Assembly: GCA_964607765.1 (NCBI GenBank)
Contig: CAZSNT010000191.1
Location: 1 to 18,175 of the forward strand
Source: CAZSNT01 sp964607765
Lineage (GTDB): Bacteria > Verrucomicrobiota > Lentisphaeria > Oligosphaerales > JABHEG01
DNA: 18,175 bases
Direction of reading: 5' to 3'
The translations under genes were made by a program, and so were the position numbers. The notes below the pieces were generated by a model that saw only the letters and a program-made list of their open reading frames with translations, was not told the origin of the DNA and ran no database searches. Positions 14,901 to 18,175 of this stretch are shown here, in pieces (positions within the stretch are counted from its first letter, which is position 1; each line of letters opens with the position of its first letter).

Positions 14901-15069
14901 GCCACATGGTCTTCGGGTTTCCGTCCATGGCACGGTACGCCTCGTAGCCGCGCGCTTCGCTGTTCGACGACAGGTCGACCGTCACGACCTTGACCTTGTC
15001 TTTCGCCCACAGCCGCGGAACTGCTGCACCGTACAGGAACGCGATGGTTAGCAGGGCTCGCATTGTCAT
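11965..15069 (-). CDS. HzsA-related secreted di-heme cytochrome c with discoidin-like domain
   Basis: 1,034 residues with a signal peptide (about 1-22), placing it in the periplasm. Residues about 28-170 look like an F5/8 type C or NPCBM carbohydrate-binding domain (YRAMDGNPKTMWHSLWG). After a helical linker, residues about 310-790 form a propeller region with the hallmarks of hydrazine-synthase-alpha-related proteins (SYDGRTVYFAYVEC, NEWHPSVNNDGMIIYTRWDY, SLSPMPLRARPTPP). Two heme c sites follow, CIGCH at 808-812 and CVGCH at 860-864. A 65-residue Ala/Lys/Pro insert (about 867-930) precedes the last cytochrome part (LKNGHHGVTLTDEEMHRI). True hydrazine synthesis needs partner subunits that are absent here, so an electron-transfer or redox role in carbohydrate metabolism is more likely. 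GAGGAG 8 nt upstream fixes the ATG at 15069. Confidence 0.88.
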   Translation of the reverse strand: MTMRALLTIAFLYGAAVPRLWAKDKVKVVTVDLSSNSEARGYEAYRAMDGNPKTMWHSLWGNGQKKRPHDLVIDLGAAYQIAGFEYVPRNDQSRNGTIRKFEFYVSNDRKKLGEPVVSGEFALKETRERITFPGSKAKGRFVCLRAISEINGNEVFTSVAELKLLVDGVEFRGRSAEATPPSRPPGTIAEPQSEADEQYNALLADLGNKAGVNRFKAETFHSASLVADTDRDPLDMIVRRTEALLADIRGMADAPDLSAQATKLTGLVQAAEDTPVTDRAKRLELFRAVHGLRREIAFANPLLDFDQLLFIKRARSRFSHMCDQYYGAHAIPGGGVFVLTDPFSDKPTERNVLADSVVERGRLKGTTLDTGGFLSPELSYDGRTVYFAYVECTGSSGHIRHLDHKTRGHWDRGRCYHLFSVKPDGSQLRQLTDGTWNDFDPCPLPNGRVAFISERRGGYLRCGRACPSYTVYDMNPDGSDIRMLSPHENNEWHPSVNNDGMIIYTRWDYVDRHGCTAHHPWIMTPDGRDSRAMHGNFSVRGQRADMEMDLRAIPSSHKIMGTATPHHGQAYGSIIIYDPRICDDDAMAPVKRVTPEVGLPESQGGKQVYGTPWPLSERYFLCVYDAGMQQLSARQGRQYHPGRYGIFLVDAFGNKILVHRDPAVASLSPMPLRARPTPPRVPQQCDRLALASPRDGEGTIGVLDVYDSLKPWPENTRIVALRVYQTFSMSVPSGGSPHETGRRIAEARDSVNLARRILGTVPVEADGSAYFKVPALREVYFQALDENGLAVQSMRSATWVQPGERLVCIGCHEPKNRTPVPPTRAALAFKRAPSVPKPDVDGTNPFSYPRLVQPVLDRKCVGCHTKHNAKLAAEAKRAAEAKRAAEAKLAANAKSEPAPPNEKPAAEAKAKPAQTAKEIAAAPEAKPAPLLDSTIVADKALRKTKVFRSYSSLIHNYAFWSYGDHYRTIPGKFGAHASKLYQMLKNGHHGVTLTDEEMHRITVWLDSASNFYGVYEKEGGLAQLRGEIVQPTLE
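12403..12468 (-). repeat. 18-bp tandem repeat encoding AKRAAE-type units
   Basis: Period 18 nt: 12421-12438 and 12439-12456 are identical, 12403-12420 differs at a few bases, and a partial degenerate unit follows from 12457. It encodes an AEAKRAAEAKRAAEAK stretch directly after the second heme motif of the HzsA-related protein. In-frame repeats of this kind change length by slippage without breaking the frame. Confidence 0.85.
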
Positions 15070-15077
15070 CTCAACAT

Positions 15078-15083
15078 CTCCTC
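15078..15083 (-). promoter_or_regulatory. Ribosome binding site of the HzsA-related gene
   Basis: GAGGAG on the minus strand, 8 nt before the ATG at 15069. It favours that start over the ATG two codons later at 15063. Confidence 0.7.
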
Positions 15084-15174
15084 AGGCGGACAGGAATCGC
15101 CTCCTGCACCAAAGTAGAATGTAGTGGTGGGGCGGGAAGGTTGCGACCGATGGCGCTGAGCAACGGGTCAGTCT

Positions 15175-15192
15175 CGTGCGGCACCCCGCACG
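15175..15192 (-). other. Perfect 7-bp hairpin with tetraloop
   Basis: CGTGCGG (15175-15181) and CCGCACG (15186-15192) are exact reverse complements around a 4-base loop. It sits midway between the isomerase stop and the cytochrome start. It may stabilise or process the transcript, or terminate it; there is no T-run. Confidence 0.45.
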
Positions 15193-15220
15193 GGCTGCCC
15201 CAGAAACACGCGCTGCCGGG

Positions 15221-15235
15221 CCCCGCCGTTCGGGG
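15221..15235 (-). terminator. Terminator-like hairpin after the isomerase gene
   Basis: CCCCG (15221-15225) pairs with CGGGG (15231-15235) around a 5-nt loop, starting 26 nt after the stop codon of the isomerase-like gene. No T-run follows, so it is a weak candidate that might only attenuate read-through. Confidence 0.35.
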
Positions 15236-15260
15236 TTCTGTCGTTCGTCTGTCCGTGGGG

Positions 15261-16046
15261 TCAGGCGTTGCAGCCGCAGCCGCAGTTCCGGCCAGTGCCG
15301 TAGCCGGCGTCGGTCAGGAACGTCAGGCTCTTCTGCACGGCCTCGAACATGTCCGTGTCGCAGCGATCGAGCTCAACGATGAGCCATTCCAGAATCTCCG
15401 GATCGGCGGCATCGATTACCGGGCCCCAGTCCATCTTGCCTTCGCCCACCGCCATCATGGCCTGCTCGCGGACCATGGGGCCGTCCTTGATGTGCAGCAG
15501 AGGCGCGCGTTCGCCGAGGGCCCGGACCGTCTCGGCCGGGCTCTTGCCGCCTACGGCCACCCAATAGGTGTCGATCTCGAAGAACACGTCCGGACACCTC
15601 TCGACGAGGATCTGGTGCGGCGTCTTGCCGCCGAACTCGCGGTCGAACTCGTAGTCGTGGTTGTGCAGGCCGTAGCGCAGCCCGGCTTCCTTCATCAGAG
15701 CAGCGCCTTCCTGGATGGCGTCAGCCGCTTTGAGCACGACGTCTTCCTCTGTCACGTTCCGACCAAACCCGGGACCGCTCACGTGGATCGTGTGGCCCAG
15801 GGCGCCCGCAGTGTCCACGACTTCGGCAATGTTGTCGCTTGTCGGCAACGGGCCGTGGATCGAGCTGGTGACCATGCCGAGGTCGTCCATGATCCTGCGG
15901 ACTTCGGTGGCCGGCGTGCCGTACAGGCCGGCAAACTCGACGCCGGCATAGCCCATGTCCGCCACGCGTTTGAGCGTGCCGGCCAGATCGTCTTGTGCGA
16001 AGTTGCGGAGCGAATACAGCTGGATGGAGACCGGGGCCTTAGCCAT
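15261..16046 (-). CDS. Sugar phosphate isomerase/epimerase-like protein (xylose isomerase-like TIM barrel)
   Basis: 261 residues, cytoplasmic, with no signal peptide. It opens with the IQLYSLRN strand typical of the AP-endonuclease-2/xylose-isomerase-like TIM barrel family and spans the usual length. The expected metal and substrate residues are present: H64 (SIHGP), H128, H130 and E133 (LHNHDYEF), D159 (FEIDTYW), H185 (LLHIKDG), E202 and E225. Such proteins isomerise or epimerise sugars or sugar derivatives, and the substrate is usually unpredictable. The C-terminus ends in NCGCGCNA, an unusual Cys cluster. The gene starts 31 nt after the sialidase gene with AAAGGG upstream of the ATG, so the two likely form one transcript acting on the same sugar. 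Confidence 0.88.
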   Translation of the reverse strand: MAKAPVSIQLYSLRNFAQDDLAGTLKRVADMGYAGVEFAGLYGTPATEVRRIMDDLGMVTSSIHGPLPTSDNIAEVVDTAGALGHTIHVSGPGFGRNVTEEDVVLKAADAIQEGAALMKEAGLRYGLHNHDYEFDREFGGKTPHQILVERCPDVFFEIDTYWVAVGGKSPAETVRALGERAPLLHIKDGPMVREQAMMAVGEGKMDWGPVIDAADPEILEWLIVELDRCDTDMFEAVQKSLTFLTDAGYGTGRNCGCGCNA

Positions 16047-16077
16047 TGAGAACGCCCTTTCTGCTCTTGTGCATGAT

Positions 16078-18175
16078 CTACCTGTTCTCCCCCAGTCCCA
16101 GCCAGTCGAGACTTACTCTAGCGAACGTGATCTTCTCGTACAACGCCGTCTCGCCACTTTCGTAGAGGACGTATACGTTGCCCTGTTTGTCCGCAGTCAC
16201 GGACGAGTAGATGCTGATGCCGTCGTGGATGAGGCGTTTCAGCGGCCACGTTTTGGCGCCGTCCGTGCTCGCCCAGAGGCTCATGCGGATGCGTCCGCTA
16301 TGCGGCTCGACAGCTCCCGGGTTGTCGGGCGTGCTGTAGATCAGGATGTCTTTGCCGCCGGTTGCCTCGTGCGGCACACGGACCAAGCCTGCGTTGCACC
16401 CGTAGCTCGGTTTGCTGCCGTACTTGAAATAGAACGGGCCGCCGACCTCGAACAGCTCCTCGCTCGTCTCCCAGTCCACCCAGCGGCAGCCGCCGTCGTG
16501 GCTCCACGCGATACGGCGCTTGTGGTCTACCGCCATGTGGCAGCGGGAGTTGTAGTAGATGCGGCCGTCGGACAGTTCGGCGAGCGTACCTTCGCCAGTG
16601 CCGCTCTGGACGGGCTCGCCCACCTGCCAGGTCTGGCCGGCGTCGTCACTGAACATCGACGTGTTGTAGTTGTACTGCCAGCACTCCTGGGCATTGTCGG
16701 CATTCGGTGGCTGAATCCTGCCCGGCATGACGAGTCGGCCCTTGTGCTTGCCGTGGCGCAGCGTGATGCCGGACTCCGATGCCCCCAGCCCGATGGGCAT
16801 GCAATCCGGGACACCGTGCCCGATCAGGTTGGGTTTGATGGTGATGGTCTCGCGGGCCCAGGTCTTGCCGTGGTCCTTGCTCCGCCACAAGCTCGTTTTG
16901 CGCGGACAGACGATCAGGACATCGCCGGTTGTTGCGTCCACCACCACGTTGCCGTCGCCATCCCTGTTGACGGTTTGCTGCGGCGACCACGAAGCGCCCT
17001 GGTCCTCACTGCGACGCAGGACGCCGCAGCTCTTGGCAAACGCCAGCAGCGATCCGTCCGCCGCGACCACGATCTTCGGGATCCGCATCCCGGCGAACAG
17101 GTCCTGTCTGGGCAGGGCCCGTGCCGCCTTGACGCCCTCCAACTCAGCGTCGATATCCTTCATCGTGAAGCGAACCGAAACCACGGAGTGTTTGTCTGCG
17201 CCCGGTTTGTACTTGATGTACGTGGTGGCGACGAGTGTGCCACACGGGAGGACTTCCAGGCCCGGATAGCCGCAGTCGCCACCAGCATAGCTGTGCAGGA
17301 GCTTCACACGGCACTGGCCCGGTCGAGCCTTGACGGCGTCTTCGTAGGTCCCGACCCAAGCCACGAAATGGCCGCGTGTTGGGCTGCCCGGGGCCTGATC
17401 GCGGAAGGGCACCACCAGGCGTCCGTCCGGTGCGTACCGCGGTTGGTGCCGGTCGCCTGTCAGACCCCAGCATGTATCGACCGGTTCGGACCACGTCTGC
17501 CCTTCGTCGTCAGTGGTCATCATGAGCGAATGGCCCTTGTGCTTGTTGTCACGCATCAGGCAGAGGATCTGGCTGCCGTCGGGTGAACGGATCATGGCGG
17601 GCTCGCACGGATCGCGGCCGGGGACTTCAGCCACCAGCCTCGGCTCGCCCCACGTCAGACCGCCGTCGTCGGAGATCGACTGCATGACTACCAACGGCGA
17701 GCGGTCGGCGCCGTCCGGGCCTTTGTGGAAGAGACCCAGGTGCCGCCCGTCCCTGAGCGGCATGATCCCGCAGAACGCCATCACGCACTTGAACCCCAGG
17801 TCGATCGGCTCGGACCAGGTCGCGCCGCCGTCTTCGCTGACGATCTGCCGCATGGTGCGTGGGCCGCCGCAGAGGATGATCAGCCGCTCCTTGCCCTGGC
17901 GGTCGGTCAACCGATAGATGCTGGGGCAGTTCCGGCACGTGTCCCAGCCGTCCGGGAAGGGCAGCAGGCCGGACCAGGTCACACCGCCATCCAGGCTCTT
18001 CTTCATCGGGCCGCACGCTCCGCCGTGGTTCAGCGTCCACACCGCCCACATGGTCTTGCCGTCGGCCATCAGACAGGTCGTCGGATGCCCCTGATAGGTT
18101 TCGGGCGTGCCGTGCGCAATGATCACATGCTGCTGTATCTGTCGGGACAGGTCCACGAGCGGCGGATGGACGGGG
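16078..18175 (-). CDS. Sialidase-like protein with two Asp-box propellers (5' end cut by window)
   Basis: The frame is open to the window edge. A GTG at 18156 gives 692 residues, but the codons before it read PVHPPLV, which joins smoothly to DLSRQIQQHV, so the true start probably lies outside. There are nine Asp-box-like motifs (such as SLDGGVTW, SEDGGATW, SDDGGLTW, SKDHGKTW, SDDAGQTW), four before and five after residue 350. The second half begins with a sialidase RIP motif (R358 in RIPKIVVAADGS) and has GTLAELSDGRIYYNSR, SGRIRMSLWAS, IYSSV (Y650) and LYE (E666), matching the Arg, Tyr and Glu positions expected of GH33. The first half lacks an RIP motif. It would release sialic acid or a related sugar. 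No signal peptide is visible, though the true N-terminus is missing. The isomerase gene follows after 31 nt. Confidence 0.88.
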   Translation of the reverse strand, partial: PVHPPLVDLSRQIQQHVIIAHGTPETYQGHPTTCLMADGKTMWAVWTLNHGGACGPMKKSLDGGVTWSGLLPFPDGWDTCRNCPSIYRLTDRQGKERLIILCGGPRTMRQIVSEDGGATWSEPIDLGFKCVMAFCGIMPLRDGRHLGLFHKGPDGADRSPLVVMQSISDDGGLTWGEPRLVAEVPGRDPCEPAMIRSPDGSQILCLMRDNKHKGHSLMMTTDDEGQTWSEPVDTCWGLTGDRHQPRYAPDGRLVVPFRDQAPGSPTRGHFVAWVGTYEDAVKARPGQCRVKLLHSYAGGDCGYPGLEVLPCGTLVATTYIKYKPGADKHSVVSVRFTMKDIDAELEGVKAARALPRQDLFAGMRIPKIVVAADGSLLAFAKSCGVLRRSEDQGASWSPQQTVNRDGDGNVVVDATTGDVLIVCPRKTSLWRSKDHGKTWARETITIKPNLIGHGVPDCMPIGLGASESGITLRHGKHKGRLVMPGRIQPPNADNAQECWQYNYNTSMFSDDAGQTWQVGEPVQSGTGEGTLAELSDGRIYYNSRCHMAVDHKRRIAWSHDGGCRWVDWETSEELFEVGGPFYFKYGSKPSYGCNAGLVRVPHEATGGKDILIYSTPDNPGAVEPHSGRIRMSLWASTDGAKTWPLKRLIHDGISIYSSVTADKQGNVYVLYESGETALYEKITFARVSLDWLGLGENR

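Larger units (their letters stand above)
15070..15260. other. 191-nt gap with two hairpins between isomerase and cytochrome genes
   Basis: The gap separates two minus-strand genes. Reading along the transcript it has a hairpin at 15221-15235, another at 15175-15192, and then the ribosome binding site at 15078-15083. I see no convincing promoter for the cytochrome gene; TACTTT and TACATT look like -10 boxes but have no matching -35. Confidence 0.45.

Noticed and set aside
11965..15069. True hydrazine synthase alpha subunit, implying anammox metabolism
   Set aside because: No beta or gamma subunit or other anammox gene is present, and HzsA-related proteins are widespread outside anammox bacteria.
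15955..17586. Plus-strand open frame of 543 codons opposite the sialidase
   Set aside because: The minus frame carries nine Asp-boxes and GH33 motifs; the plus frame is a compositional shadow.

Overview
The window is GC-rich bacterial DNA carrying eight protein genes. Most are large and exported, and I see no RNA genes, insertion sequences, phage genes or CRISPR arrays. The mix of families points to a member of the Planctomycetota or a related PVC/Hydrogenedentota/Lentisphaerota lineage, probably a polysaccharide degrader. That mix is a hydrazine-synthase-alpha-related (HzsA-related) di-heme cytochrome, a PQQ-type propeller fused to a methyltransferase-like domain, an Asp-box sialidase, a xylose-isomerase-like TIM barrel and a Lcl_C/DUF1566 protein. 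This placement rests on family knowledge; no marker gene is present.

Layout, left to right. Bases 1-297 hold no gene, but three hairpins and a run of ten G precede gene 1 (298-3213, +), a secreted helical-toroid, lyase-like protein with two carbohydrate-binding-like modules. A convergent gap (3214-3331) separates it from a minus-strand pair 40 nt apart. The upstream member (6567-10274) is a very large unrecognised secreted protein with a Pro/Ala/Thr-rich region, a tandem 51-residue repeat and a toxin-like overall layout. The downstream member (3332-6526) is the methyltransferase-like/PQQ-propeller protein. A divergent gap (about 10275-10445) leads to gene 4 (10446-11630, +), a lectin-like plus Lcl_C protein. 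After a 334-nt convergent gap comes a minus-strand cluster read from the right edge: a double-propeller sialidase (cut by the window end), a sugar-phosphate isomerase/epimerase-like protein 31 nt downstream, and the HzsA-related cytochrome after a 191-nt gap with two hairpins.

How they may work together (inference): the sialidase and isomerase pair looks like release and catabolism of a sugar. The lyase-like protein, the lectin-like Lcl_C protein and the discoidin domain on the cytochrome suggest binding and breakdown of complex glycans at the cell surface or in the periplasm. The PQQ-type propeller and the di-heme cytochrome could handle oxidation and electron transfer in the same compartment. 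The least explained item is the 1,235-residue secreted protein at 6567-10274, whose central repeats and C-terminal region match no family I can name.
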